A stretch of 64,000 bases of DNA from Corylus avellana (Eukaryota > Streptophyta > Magnoliopsida > Fagales > Betulaceae), in contig NC_081542.1 of NCBI RefSeq assembly GCF_901000735.1, positions 28,860,358 to 28,924,357 on the forward strand, in the 5' to 3' direction. This document shows positions 46,716 to 58,819 of the stretch, in pieces; the stretch's first letter is position 1, and the number at the start of each line of letters is the position of its first letter. Made by a program: the position numbers and the translations under genes. The notes beneath the pieces are model-generated. The model did no database searches, was not told the DNA's origin, and saw nothing but the letters and a program-made list of their open reading frames with translations.

Positions 46716-47627
46716 ACTTTCTTGGATACCCTTCCCCCCTCTGTTTGTAAGTTGCCCTACCTCGAGACCTTGGATGTGAAGCACACCTCTATCATGTCTC
46801 TACCCAATTCTATTTGGAAGATGAAACACCTTCGGCATCTGTATCTTGATGGAATACGCCTCGACATGCCTGTGGAGAAAACAAGTATTTCTCTTACTAG
46901 GCTCCAGACGTTATGCGGAATATTTGTGGACAAGAAGAGTCCAGTGAAGAATGGTTTGGATCGATTACTCAATCTCAGGAAACTGGATCTCACATTTCAT
47001 TTAGACTCCGTTGAAGAATTAAATGAGTGGATTGCAAGTCTGGAAGGACTTGAATCTCTGAGTTTAAGATCCAAGGACATGAATAGTGTACCTTCAAAGG
47101 TCGAATTAAAGCCTCTGTCAAGCCTTAAGAATCTCACCGACCTGTATTTGCTTGGAAACTTACCAGCGCTACAAAATGACTACTTTCCGCACAGTATTAT
47201 AGTTCTTACTTTGTCAGTATCAAAGCTGGAAAATGATCCCATGCCAATTCTTGCGAAGCTGCCAAATCTTTCTGTCCTTAAGCTATTGGCCGATTCCTAC
47301 ACTGGAAAGGAAATGGTGAGCCCGAGTGGAGGCTTCCCTAAGCTTTGCATACTGAAACTCTGGATGCTAAAAAATTTGGAGACTTGGACCGTGGAGGAAG
47401 GAGCAATGCCAGATCTCAAGGAATTGGAAATCCGAAGCTGTCCCAAGCTGAAGGAACTTCCAGACCAGTCGTCCAATCTGTGGGCTTCTCGGAAAATAGT
47501 TTTAACGGCGATGCCAAATGAATTCGTAGAGAATGTTCAAGCCAAACATCCCAACAGCTTAATCATCAACAACCAGCGGGCTCCGCTCTGAATGAGATTC
47601 ACAGTCAGGAAAATGTGAAGAAGGTTT

Positions 47628-47727
47628 NNNNNNNNNNNNNNNNNNNNNNNNNNNNNNNNNNNNNNNNNNNNNNNNNNNNNNNNNNNNNNNNNNNNNNNNN
47701 NNNNNNNNNNNNNNNNNNNNNNNNNNN
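47628..47727. other. Assembly gap (100 N)
   Basis: Exactly 100 N, 36 bases after the NLR-1 stop codon. The 3' UTR of NLR-1 is not available. Confidence 0.99.
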
Positions 47728-49022
47728 AAAGAGTAATGCTAATTTAGGCATCGGAGTGTTCTCGGTTCTCGGGGACCTCCTTTGACAATTACTCTTTTGT
47801 AGGAAGGATAGAGAGAAAACCCTGGGCAAAAATAAGGAGATTCATTCTCGGAGACAAGGAGGAAACCTTGGGCAAAAACAAGAAGATTTATCCCAGGAGA
47901 CAAAGAGAAAACCATGGGCAAAAACAAGAAGATTCATCCACGGAGACAAGGAAAAAACCTTGGGCAAAAATAATGAATAGGGAAACAACCATCTAAAACA
48001 AGGATAAGGAGAAAACCTTGAGCAAAAAAATGAATAGGGAAATAACCCTCTAAAACAAGGATAAGAAGAAAACATTGGGAAAAACAATGAATAGGAAGAC
48101 AACCTTCTAAAACAAAGACCAGGAGAAAACCTTGAGCAAAAATAATGAATATGAAGACAGCCCTTTAAAACAAGGACAATGAGAAAATTTTGAGCAAAAA
48201 TAATGAATAGTGAGACAACCCTCTAAAACAAAGACAATGAGAAAACATTGGCAAAAACAATTAAAGGGAGACAACCCGGTCAAAAAACAAGAAGACTCAT
48301 CCCCGGCAACAAGGGGACAAGGAGACAACCTTGGGTAAAAATAAGTAACGGGAGATAACCCGATTAAAAAACAAGGAGGCAACGAGACAACCTTGGGGTA
48401 AAAACAAGCAATGGGAGACAACTCGGTCAAAAAAACAAGGAGCCACCGAAAGGCGAAAGGGGAGCAAAGGTTAGTCTATTGAAAGACTTATGAATCATTG
48501 TTAGAAGATTATTTTGCAGGTTCAATTTGTCAAACGGTCATTCAGGGAAGGGTCGAACTTCACCCTCGAATTATTTAAAGAGAAGGCACTAGATTTCGCC
48601 TTCGGATTACTTGATGACTTGGAGATAGGGCTGGGTATAATCCCCGGGTGTTTTAGAAGTATAATCGGGTGTAACCCTCGAGTGACTGGAAGTGAGGGCT
48701 GGATTTTACCCTTGGATTATTTAAAGGGAAGGCGCCAGATTTCGCCTTCAGATTACTTGATGATTTGGAGAGAGGGCTAGGTGTAATCCCCGGGTGTCTC
48801 AAGGATATGACAAGTTTAACCCCGGGGCAAAGGAGAGAGTTGGGGGGTACTCTCGGGAACTCAGACGATGCCATGAACAGAACTGAAGAGCTCCAGCTGT
48901 CGAGCTCAAGGTACACTCACAGGAAGACATGAATTTCGGACAAAGCCAAACAATGAGTCATCCAAGGACTAACTAAAATTTCCATTATCCGAGTACCTCG
49001 ACTAAGGGAATTGGAGGGTAAC
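47728..49022 (+). mobile_element. 3' internal region of a Tat-like element with tandem repeats
   Basis: From about 47810 to 48440 a unit of about 50-60 bp (AAACCTTGGGCAAAAACAAG plus GGAGACAA words) is repeated roughly ten times. Next come two copies of a ~190-bp block with TTCGCCTTCGGATTACTTGATGA-like words (48560-48790). Last is a purine tract GGAATTGGAGGGTAAC just before an LTR. No protein domain. Long 3' untranslated repeats are common in Tat elements. It is homologous, in the other orientation, to 17797-18593. Confidence 0.72.
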
Positions 49023-49490
49023 TGTTGAGAATTAAATTATACTATAAGCCCATCAGATTTTGGACCTTAGGGCAAATGACAGGCTCATAGAGCTATTAAT
49101 TAAATAGTAGGAGATACAATCCAAGTGAGACTCTATTGGAATAATCTGAGTCGCAGAGTCCTATTCAAAGTCTAAATTGGAGTAGTAGCCCAAGTCCAAT
49201 TCCAGCTCTCAGGACTCCCAAATCAACTCAAATAAGAAAACTAGTCTAAGCCTACCTCAACTCTTCAGCCAATAAATAGGCCACTGCACAAGGTACAAAA
49301 ATATCTTCTACATCTTGAATCTTTTCACACTCTCAAATCTTCTAGTATACTAGAGAATACGGAATAGAGTTGAATTAGTCTTCATTGCGTAGATTGAATT
49401 ATTGTGTGTTGAAGCATAATCTTTCTCCTGAAAATTGACTTAGGCATTGGAGTTTTCCCGGCATAAACACCGGCGAATATATAATTATTA
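49023..49490 (+). mobile_element. LTR of the Tat-like element (3' LTR)
   Basis: It starts TGTTGAGAATTAAATTATAC right after the purine tract and ends near GGCATAAACA or shortly after. The GCATTGGAGTTTTCCCGGC words resemble GCATCGGAGTTCCCCCGCC in the Tat LTR at about 20970. The end is uncertain by about 30 bases. Confidence 0.6.
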
Positions 49491-49791
49491 AATAATATTG
49501 TTATTATATTATTATCACAATAATATTATTATTATTAATCTTATTTCTATTTTAATTATGATAAAGTTATTATTATTATTACTATATCTATTATAATAAT
49601 AATAATTTATTTCATTAATTAATTCAAATTGCTATGACCTTACTAATAAAAAATTTAATTATTATTTTTTTTTTGACGCTACATCTAATTAATTATTATT
49701 ATTCTTTTTTTTTTAGACGCCGTAAGTTGGAATTATTTAGTGTCTTTACTTAATTCATGTCTTTGTCGGCAAGGGTCTTTGAAAATTGGTA
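49491..49791. other. ATT-rich low-complexity DNA
   Basis: Dense TTATTATTA repeats. No gene. Similar ATT-rich DNA lies at 18694-18760 before copy A. Confidence 0.7.
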
Positions 49792-49969
49792 TTAGGTTCA
49801 AAGTCGTTCTTAATCATCCATTAATGCTTATCTAAATTTCTATTTAAAATGACTAATCAAAAAGAAATCCGGAATACATAATAAGTTATTACTTGTTGAC
49901 TGCAATAGAGGAACCAACGCCACCCACTGACCAGCGAAGCTTATACATCTACCCACACCCTCGTCTTCT

Positions 49970-50163
49970 TCCTTATCCATCTACCCACGACCTTGTCTTC
50001 TGAACTTTGCGGGTTTATTTCCTTTCCACGTACCCTTCCTCTCGTCTTATATCTTTGTCCTCTACCCACAACCAATTCTTTCAGCACATTTTGTGAGTGG
50101 CTTCTCCAAATGGCAACGTAAGCTCGCAGAAGAAGCAAATCTCCTTCGTCGAGTGAAGGGTGA
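49970..50163 (+). pseudogene. NLR 5' remnant, sister of 19450-19653
   Basis: The NLR leader up to AAATGGCAACGTAAGCTC is fused directly to the coiled-coil scrap GCAGAAGAAGCAAATCTCC (50126-50163). The same internal deletion as in copy A shows that the truncation is older than the duplication. Confidence 0.8.
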
Positions 50164-50929
50164 TTTAAAGAAGGAAATCTAATGGCTGAAAATAATGGGA
50201 ATAAAGGGAAGTTTCTAGGGAATGCCTGCATTTGGGGAAATGGGAGGTTGAGAACGTGCAGGACAAAGAAAAAATTGGGAGTGCTTGAGAGGAAATTAAA
50301 ACTAATGGATGTGATCAAAAGAAACTTAAGAGACTGCCATAGTTCAATGTATCTGGGGGAAGAAAAAAGCCACTGGTTTGTATATAAATATTAAATAATC
50401 TATATAACATATATTTCTTAATTACTAATATAAATAAATTTATATAAGTAATTTTTAGTAAAATGTTAATATATATTTGTATATATATTCAAGATATATG
50501 AACGAGCTAACGAGTCGGCTAAGCTTTAAACGAACTGAGTTTGCGAATTCCTATCGAGTTTTATCGAACGAGTCGATAGAGTATGTATCGTTTACTAATT
50601 AAGCAGATTTGTACAATATTAAACTCGAGTTCAAATTGAGCTAAATTGAGCGAGTATCAAGTGGGAGCGATTTGAAAGATATGATTGCATGATCTTACGT
50701 CGCATCAAACACTCAAAAATACAGAAAATATCTTCTACAAATCATTTTTTTTTTTTTTTTTTTGTAAGAACTACAAATCATTTTAAACGGATACAAACAG
50801 AGCCTAAATATGATTAAGTTCTCACTTTGCTCCATTTGCCTTCTTTAGCTTTCTAACTTTGATACCTGAAAAACCAGGCGGAGACTGGGAGGAAAGTCGT
50901 CACGAGTCATAGCGTATAATCCAGGAAAA

Positions 50930-51744
50930 AAACAAAAAGAGAAGTGGGAGACAAGGCTGAAAGTGGTGTGCGTTTGCTAAGGAGTTGGGTCCCACTTTAA
51001 TTACCATATTAAAATTTAAGAATTTAAGGTTAAATACTTTTTTCTCCGTGTGATTTATTAATTTTATTTTTTTCCCCTTCTCGACTTTGATTTGTATTAT
51101 AGATGGTCCTCAATAATGGTTAAAAACAAAATTTGTACTTTGGTCGAAATTTTTGTACAATAATTAACTGAAATTCACATGTCTCTATACTAATTAAAAA
51201 TTAAAAAATTAAAACTAAAATTATTAAAAAAATTTAATATATATATATATATATATAGTATATATATATATATAGAGAGAGAAAAAAGGGTGAGTGTTTA
51301 AGTAAAAATAGATGGTTAAGCTTGGTCGTTAGATGATTCAAACCAAAACGAAATGGGCCACGGAGAACACGGTGAGGGGAGAGGGCAGCGAAAGAGAAAG
51401 TGGGAACTCAAGCCGCTATCGTGCGAAAGCTGGGAAGCATGCTAAGGCGGAGCCGAACAATGTCAAGCCCGGAGAGTGGGGCGATGGGCACAAGGTGAAG
51501 TTAAGATCGCTGAGTTAAAGTGGATTGGTGGAATCAAATTTTAGACAAGGTCCCTGTAAACCCTAGCACATATTTTCATTTTCTTTCTTTTTCCTTCTAA
51601 TTTTTTTTTCAAATATTTTTATTTATAAAATTTTTAGTTTTTTAATTTTTAATAAGCATATGCCCATGTGTCACTCATTTGACCACGTGTATTTTCGTAA
51701 AGTTTTTAAACAGTAGATTAACAAAAGTATTATTTTTAAAATAG

Positions 51745-51784
<40 letters not shown>

Positions 51785-51960
51785 ACACTAAAATTTAAAA
51801 CCTATCAAATCCCACCAAATATCCTCACCTAACCAGCTCACCCATATTCGGCTACCGGCTCTCTCTGTTAATCAATCATTCACTAATTTAATTATGTTTT
51901 AAATTAATACTTAAATATTAATTTAACTATTAATATTTAAAGTAATACTCAACGACTTCA
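50930..51960. other. AT-rich spacer with TA microsatellites and a GC-rich patch
   Basis: Sequence at about 51028-51190 resembles the reverse complement of 3240-3415. TA repeats occur at about 51238-51280 and 51749-51781. A GC-rich patch at about 51340-51520 holds a 61-codon ORF (MIQTKTKWATENTVRG...). I do not recognise it, and it may be a captured fragment of another gene. No supported gene. Confidence 0.5.
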
Positions 51961-52054
51961 TGTACCGAGCATATTTCGAACTGGTACCGACCCAAAAAGA
52001 CTTGGCCGAAATAATAATTGATTGTATTATTTTAAAGAAAATTTGTAGTTTCCT

Positions 52055-52385
52055 TGCTTCTTCCTTATCCCTCTCCACAATCTTATCCTCTGAACTTTGC
52101 GGGTTTATTTCCTTTCCACCGTTCCTCTCGTCTTGTATCTTTGTCTTCTACCCACAACCAATTCTTTCAGCACATTTTGTTAGTGGCTTCTCAAAATGGC
52201 AACGTACGTAAACAACCGTTTCTACCCTACTTTGTCGATAGCTTTCTTTATTCCTCCCGATCCCTCCCCTCACCAACTCCAAATTAACGTTTCTGAGTCT
52301 GTAAAAGATTTGAGGGTTGAAAGATAAGCATAAATGGCGGACAGTGCTGTTACTTTCCTCCTACATGAATTGCCCCAGTTCTATT
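52055..52385 (+). pseudogene. NLR remnant with leader, start codon and 15 codons
   Basis: The leader is intact up to ATGGCGGACAGTGCTG (ATG at 52334). The frame follows the NLR N-terminus (MADSAVTFLLHELP) and then breaks off into TTAAAAAACTTACC, the same junction as at 41122. Only the beginning of the coiled coil remains. Confidence 0.85.
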
Positions 52386-52507
52386 AAAAAACTTACCAGA
52401 ATCTTGACGTAAGTATTAAATGAGTTTATTTAATTACTATAGATATCATTTGTAATATTTTTAAAAATTCACGTAACTATTTAATTTTAGTGCAAATCAA
52501 ATATACT

Positions 52508-52524
52508 AAAAAATATATTTAAAC
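52508..52524 (+). other. LINE target-site duplication, left copy
   Basis: AAAAAATATATTTAAAC, repeated exactly at 58431-58447 after the poly-A tail. Confidence 0.9.
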
Positions 52525-52674
52525 ACAATATCACTCAGAATTAGAACGTACGTTGGAAAGGAATTCTTCTCTCTAGGGTTTCCGGCCGGCGCCCAGAGGT
52601 GAAGGTTTGTCTCCCCTGTTCTTTGGGTGGAGTGGTTGTAGTGTAGGAGAGACTGCAAGGATCCCATTGGAGCG

Positions 52675-54264
52675 ATGGGAAACACTGCAGAGGAATTATC
52701 TCGACTATGGGAGAACCTTACGTTGATGGAAGAAGAGGGGGCTGACCTTGTTATTGGAGAGGCCGATATTGCTCCTGTGGCAGCTAGGGGCAATGCCTGT
52801 ATTGTTGGAAAATTACTAGCTGATCGTATAGTGGGGAAGGACATTCTCAAGACACCATTGATACAGGCCTGGCATCCGTCTGATCGGGTTTCCTTTAAAT
52901 CTTTGGGTGCAAATCTGTTCCTAATCGAGTTTGCGAATGAATGCGATAAAATTCGTATTCTGGAAGGAAGGCCGTGGAAATTTGATGATCATCTATTTGC
53001 AATCGTCGATTATGATGGGGTTACTTCACCATTCCAGCTGGAGTTTGACAAAGCATCGTTTTGGGTCCGCATGTTTGGGCTACCTTTATCCTGCATGGGT
53101 AGAGAGGTGGGAATGAAGATTGGGTCTTCGGTGGGAGAAGTTGAAGATATTGACGTCACGGAGGAGGGAGTAGGGTGGGGGGAGTTTCTAAGGGTTCGGA
53201 TTCGGCTGGACCTCTCTAAACCCCTTTCACATGGAAGGACAATAAATCTGAGGGGAAAGTCTATTTGGATTGCCTTCCAATATGAGAAGATTCCATGGTA
53301 TTGCTATACTTGTGGAGTTATAAAACATGGGAAGAAAGGGTGTGGAGGACCAGCCCGAAGGAGAATTCATGGGGTGGAAAAGAAAGTGGAGTTTGGCCCG
53401 TGGCTTCGGGTTCCGTCCCCAACAAGAAGACCTGGGAGGGGTGGAGGATGGGCGGCAGGGGGGAGACATAGCCCCATTCAACCTGGACCTTTTTCCGGCG
53501 ATTCTGGGTTCCTTCGCAGTGACCGGAAAAACAGAGAGAAGGAGGCGGAGCATGACCAAAGTGGTGGCGGTTCATCCGAGTCAGCGAAGACGCCGGCGAG
53601 GGGTAGTTTGGGTACTCGAAGCCACGCTGACCATCCCAATTCAAGGTGCAGAGATCATGGAAAATTTCAGTTACGGGATGAGGACAGTAATGGGGGAGAG
53701 GATTCAGGTGCAATGGAGGGGGATTGCGATTTGGGTCCTTTTGGGGTAGAGAGCAATCTTGTTAAAGATACGGGAGTTATGTCATGGAACCAATCCTCAA
53801 CTGAGAATCTCTTAAGTGGGGGAAAAAATATTTATGTGGGCCAATGGGATTCTATTAAGGAGAAGATGGTTTGGGCCATGGTTGATAGTAGGAAAAAAAT
53901 TGATGGGCTTTAGAGTGGGGACATTGGTGGGAGTTATGCAACTTATCCATCTGGCAGTCATACTGAAGTGTCCCCAAGGTTTGTTTTTAGGAGCTCAATT
54001 GCCCAAGATAGCACCACAGGGTCTTCGAAGAGCCACCGACCGAAGATAACCATGAGGAGACAACATGCAACGTCGGCTCTGGCGTATGCTTCGTCTGGGC
54101 AAGCTGAACAGGGAGATAATGGCCAGGGGAAAAGGAAGAATTTGGAGAGGGCAGGGGGCGAAGATCGAGCCACAGAAAAACGGAATAGACGAGATGGAGG
54201 GGAAGATAGCTTTGGTTGTGAAGGTACGGCGGCGGCTGCTTTGCAGCCCCGCCATCATCCATGA
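52675..54264 (+). pseudogene. LINE ORF1 (RNA-binding protein), one in-frame stop
   Basis: The frame has 529 codons plus stop. The N-terminal half matches the DUF4283 domain of plant LINE and gag-like proteins (FKSLGANLFLIEFANECDK, GRPWKFDDHLFAIVDYDG, FWVRMFGLPLSCMG). It is followed by a zinc knuckle CYTCGVIKHGKKGC (Cys 210, 213, 223; His 218). The C-terminal part is basic and Gly/Ser-rich. ORF1 proteins bind the LINE RNA and accompany it to the nucleus. A TAG at 53911-53913 breaks the frame after codon 412; it then stays open to 54264. Its stop overlaps the ORF2 start as ATGA. The ATG at 52675 is the first in good context after the 5' UTR. Confidence 0.85.
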
Positions 54265-57200
54265 GTCTTCTAAGTTGGAACTACCGAGGGCTTGGGAATC
54301 CTCGGACAGTTCGGGACCTTCATCAGATGGTGAAGGAAAAGCGGCCCACGATGGTTTTCCTTATGGAAACCAAGGTTCACGACAAGAATTTGGATTTTTT
54401 AAGGATTAAACTTGGGATGCATAACATGTTTGTGGTGGACAACATTGGAAAAAGCGGAGGTTTGATTCTGTTGTGGCAAAATAATTTTCTGGTGGAAATA
54501 CAAAACTATAGTAGGAGACATATTAGTGCTATAGTTTGCACGCATGCAAGCGGAATGGAGTGGAAATTCACAGATTTTTATGGCCATCCAGAGGTGGCCA
54601 AGAGAAGAGAAGCTTGGAGTTTGCTTCGGTACCTCTCGTTTTTTGTTCCTACCCCTTGGTTGTGTGTTGGGGATTTTAACGAAATAGTATGTTTGTCCGA
54701 ACAAAAGGGAGCTATATCAAAAACGAGAAGACAAATGGAGGATTTTCAGGCTGTCTTGGAGGAATGTAGGCTCTGCGATATGGGTTTTTCAAGGGTCTAA
54801 ATATACATGGAATAATGGTAGAACGGATAATGAATTTACGCAAGAAAGGCTGGATCGGGCCGTTGCTAACGCTGAATGGCTCTCAATTTTTTCTGGTTCT
54901 GATGTGAAGGTGTTGGCTCGGAGAAATTCAGACCACAATCCTCTCCTACTCTCTTTTGAAGGGGGCAACGGTAGGAGAAGAATAGGCCGCCCATTCCGCT
55001 TTGAGGCCAATTGGGAGACATTCCCAGATTTCCAGCAAGAGGTGGGGAGAAGCTGGAGCACGCAACAGAGGGGGACGAACCCGATGCAGAAAGTACATGG
55101 GAAGCTCCAGTCCTGCAAGCAAACTATCCTGAAATGGGTAAAAAAAATAGTTCATGCTACGGAAGATCTTATTCGGTCAAAAACTAGAGAGCTTGAAGAA
55201 TTGCATGGGGCAGAAGGGAACATTAATCTGGTGGCTGAAAAAGCTCTAATGGAAGAGGTGAATGGGCTGCTAGAAAAAGAAGACTTAAAATGGCGGCAAA
55301 GAGCTAAGGAGAATTGGCTTGTCCATGGAGATCGTAATACGAAGTTCTTTCATGCGTGTGCTACGCAGCGGAGAACTAGTAATACCATCTCTCGGATTGT
55401 TGATGAAAATGGCCAAGTGTGGGTTACGACGGAGGGGATTGAAAAGGCCTTTGTAGCCCACTATCAGGGCATCTTTACTTCGGCTAGACCGACAGGTATT
55501 GCTGAATGTACAAGTGCAGTGGAGCGGAAGGTGACATGTGAAATGGGCAACAAGCTTTTGGTACCTTTTACTATGGAAGAGATTGTAATGGCGCTTAAAC
55601 AGATGGCGCCATTAAAAGCACCAGGCCCCGACGGATATACAACTGGATTCTACCAAAAGCATTGGAGTACGATAGGCCCGGAGGTATGTGAAACGGTCCT
55701 ACATTTTCTCAATTTTTCTGTCATGGAACCTATTATCAATAAAGCTCACATTGCACTGATTCCAAAAAATAATAATCCCCAAAGTGTTTCTGATTATAGG
55801 CCCATTAGCTTATGTAATGTCTTGTATAAGATTATATCAAAAGTTCTAGCTAATAGATTAAAGGAGGTCCTTCCTCATGTGATATCACCCTTTCAAAGTG
55901 CTTTTCTTCCAGGGCGCTTAATCACAGACAATATATTAGCAGCTTACGAGACTTTACATTCCATGCATACTCGTATGTGGAGTAAAGTAGGCTACATGGG
56001 TATTAAGCTGGATATGAGTAAGGCTTATGACAGGGTAGAGTGGCTGTTTTTGGAGTCAGTGATGCACAAGATGGGGTTCCCTGCAAGATGGGTTCAATTG
56101 ATTATGGAGTGTGTCCGAACCGTCACCTATGCAATAATTGTCAATGGCCAGCCGGTGGGTCATATAATTCCAGAAAGAGGATTGAGACAAGGTGATCCGC
56201 TATCTCCATATTTTTTCCTTATATGTGCAGAGGCGCTTAGTGCTATGCTCAGTCGAGCGGAGGAAAGTGGAGTTATCACCGGGGTGCCAACTTCAAAGAA
56301 TGGCCCACGACTCAGCCATCTTTTCTTTGCGGATGACAGCCTCCTCTTTTGCAAGGCTAACTCGGTGGAGTGGAGACGACTCACCAAGATTTTAGACAAA
56401 TATGAAGCGGCTCGGGACAGAAGTTGAATAAGGATAAGACATCCATATTTTTCGGTCGCAATACCAATGGCGATAAAAGAAAAGAGATTACACGGCTGTC
56501 GGGATTACAAGCCATTGATAAATATGAGAAATACCTGGGGTTGCCAACTCTGGTTGGACGATCGAGATCAAAAGCGTTCAGAAGCATCAAAGATAGAGTG
56601 TGGAAACGATTGCAAAATTGGAAAGTCAATTTTCTTTCTCAGGCGGGGAAGGAAATATTATTGAAGGCCGTTATTCAAGCCATTCCTACATATTGTATGT
56701 CGGTGTTTTTATTGCTGGTTTCTTTATGTAAGGAAATTAATAGGCTTATGTAGAGATTCTGGTGGGGGCACAAGGAGAACTTATCCAAAATTCATTGGAT
56801 GAGTTGGGAACGGATGAGTAAGTCAAAGGCAAAAGGGGGTCTCGGTTTCAGAGATTTGGTCTTATTTAATAAGGCGCTTTTAGCAAAACAAATCTGGAGA
56901 CTCATACAAAATCCGGATTCTTTAGTAGCCCGGATTCTTAAAGCAAAATATTACCCTACGATGAGGGTTCTAGACGCTAAAGTAGGGAAACGGCCGTCTT
57001 TGGCGTGGAGAAGCATCATCTCGGCAAAGGCTATTATAGAAAAAGGGGCTATATGGAGAGTCGGAGATGGGAAAGATATCCGGATATGGGGAGATTGTTG
57101 GCTCCCAAGACCAACCACCTTCGCTGTTCAATCAGTACCGAGAACGCTGGCGGCAAACACCATGGTACATGATCTGATTAATGTGGATACGGGGAGAAGG

Positions 57201-58384
57201 AAAAATGACTTAATTTCAGAAAATTTGTTTGAGGAGGAAGCAGCAGTGATAAAGAACATCCCCCTCAGCCCCTTATTACCCAAAGATAAACTAATTTGGA
57301 GGTGTACAGCCAATGGACAGTTCTCAGTCCGCAGTGCCTACCATTTGGCTGTTGATTGGCAAGCTGCGGCACGTGGGGAATCATCAAATCAGGTACGAGA
57401 GAGAGATATATGGAAAGTATGCTGGAAATTGAACGTCCCCAACACTGTGAAGATGTTTATATGGAGAGCATGCCACAATATGTTGCCAACTAAATCCAAT
57501 CTGTGCAAGAAGAAAGTGCTTGATTCTCCTTCATGTCCAATCTGCCATCTAGAGGAAGAGAGCACGGAGCATATTCTTTGGTCCTGCCCCTCAGCGTCGG
57601 ATGTGTGGAGTTGTGGGCCCATTAAGGTACAGAAGAGTATTTGTGGTAATGGCCATTTCATACATTTGTTTGAAGACCTGATTGATAGATATGAGCAACA
57701 AGAGTTGGAGCTTTTTGCGGTGGTAGCCAGATGCATCTGGATGAGACGCAATAAAGTAGTTCATGAGGGTACTTTTCTTTCTCCTCGGCAATTATTTGAG
57801 AAAGCTGCTGCTGAATTAGAACACTTTCAGAGAGCTACGGCTCAACCAGAGGGGTCGGAAATTTCTATACACCACCCACAAGTGATTCGGTGGCAGCCTC
57901 CCCCGGTAAGTTCGATTAAAGTGAACTGGGATGTTGCATTAGACCAACGAAGATGCTGTGTGGGGCTGGGTGTCCTAGCCAAGGATGCAGAAGGCAGATT
58001 CTTAATGGCTTGTGGGATCAAGAAGACTATCGAAGTGGAGCCTACTACTGCAGAAACTCTAGCTGCACTACATGCTGTGATTTTTGCAACAGAGATGGGC
58101 TATTCGAATGTTATATTTGAGGGAGATGCTTTAATGATTGTGAATGCAATAAACTCCAGGGGAATATGCGAGAGTAGCTATGTGCATTTTGTGGAGGATG
58201 TGAAGCGGTTGCTGGGAGAGTTCAATTTATCAAGCTTTGTGTTTCTAGGGGAGCAAACTGTGCGGCCCATAATCTAGCAAAAGAAGCTTGTACCCATGTC
58301 ACTGATAAGCATTGGTGGCATTGTATTCCATCGTGTATTGATGGTATTATTAGGAAGGAGGAGACCCCACTTCCCCTTTCTTGA
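54261..58384 (+). pseudogene. LINE ORF2 (endonuclease, reverse transcriptase, RNase H), dead
   Basis: Order of parts: an APE-type endonuclease (SWNYRGLGNP, METK, VGDFNEI, SDHNPLLL), a reverse transcriptase (APGPDGYTTGFY, DYRPISLCNV, QSAFLPGRLITDN, KLDMSKAYDRVEW, GLRQGDPLSPYFF, catalytic FADDSLLF at about 56327), a zf-RVT zinc-binding stretch (CPICHLEEESTEHILWSC) and an RNase H (NWDVALD, AETLAAL, EGDALMIV). The enzyme would nick target DNA and prime reverse transcription there. Four lesions silence it: an extra base near 54792, a lost base near 56412, TAG for a Gln codon at 56751-56753, and a frameshift near 58246 just before the RNase H AHNLAK motif. The lesion count is low for the length, so the insertion is not very old. 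Confidence 0.9.
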
Positions 58385-58819
58385 TTTGCTCTTTATGAGT
58401 TTCAATAAAAAGTCCATTATTCTTCAAAAAAAAAAATATATTTAAACTATTATTTTAAAATTGGCTCATTTAAACCCCCTTTTGTGCGAACATTTAAAAA
58501 AAAAAAAAAAAAAAAAGGTCGTTTAAACCATTAAGCTATATTCAAACTAGAACGCTTGCAAACAATTTTTGGAGTGAGAAATGCTTCAGTGCATTCTCCT
58601 AACCTTCTGCCCACCATTTCTGTGTCTTTAGAATCTTGATTTTTCTTTTTTTCTTTTTTTAATAAAAAAAAAAAGAAAAAGAAAAAAAGACAGAGATGTT
58701 GGGTAGATGGTTGGGAGAAAGCAAAAGGAGTCAGACCTGGAAAAACGCATGGGGCACACTTCAAGGAGTCAGACATGGAAAAACGCATAACATATTAAGT
58801 GGCCTGAGTTGATTTTAAT

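Larger units (their letters stand above)
44695..47591 (+). pseudogene. NLR-1: CC-NB-ARC-LRR resistance protein, LRR interrupted by a MITE
   Basis: An intracellular immune receptor of the RPP13/RPP8 type. Residues 1-21 (MADSVVTFLLQYLPRLLADEA) resemble the MADA motif that lets some CC-NLRs insert into the plasma membrane. The Rx-type coiled coil has EDVID at 73-77. A charged linker carries a duplicated EEDQL.RRRR unit (about 143-164). The NB-ARC follows: P-loop GMGGLGKTT (197-205), kinase-2 LIVMDDIW (Asp 291-292), RNBS-B GSRILITSR, GLPL (375-378), RNBS-D CFLYFGVFPEDFEI, and the MHD position as IHD (503-505). After residue 614 the frame stops at TGA 46537-46539, at the edge of a 171-bp inverted-repeat insertion (46540-46710). 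The LRR then continues in the same frame from 46716 to 47591 (about 290 residues, with leucines spaced as in CC-NLR LRRs). The total of about 905 residues is normal. The only product without splicing is a 614-residue CC-NB-ARC protein. Confidence 0.88.
41088..47627 (+). repeat. Duplicated NLR unit, copy A, 3' part
   Basis: Co-linear with about 52350-52524 plus 58448-64000 of copy B, which is split by a LINE. Shared order: truncated NLR start, ATATTTAAA tract, module with GGCTGAAAATAATGG, AT-rich TIR element, GGGGAGGAAAGTCGTCAC module, GGATCCCT element, NLR leader, NLR. Confidence 0.9.
49792..52524 (+). repeat. Duplicated NLR unit, copy B, 5' part
   Basis: From TTAGGTTCAAAGTCG the segment follows 18861 onward of copy A. 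At about 50910 it passes straight through the point where copy A carries the Tat insertion. It then holds 1.4 kb that in copy A are hidden in the gap. It ends at the LINE insertion point. Confidence 0.85.
52525..58436 (+). mobile_element. Full-length L1-type LINE
   Basis: 5.9 kb with a 150-bp 5' UTR, ORF1, ORF2 and a poly-A end (58426-58436, following AATAAA at 58404), bordered by a 17-bp target duplication. It is inserted in copy B only; copy A has the empty site at about 41268. The outer structure is complete, but both ORFs carry disabling changes. Confidence 0.92.

Noticed and set aside
47810..48440. CRISPR-like array
   Set aside because: Units are contiguous, variable and lack spacers, and the genome is a plant; these are tandem repeats of a Tat-like element.
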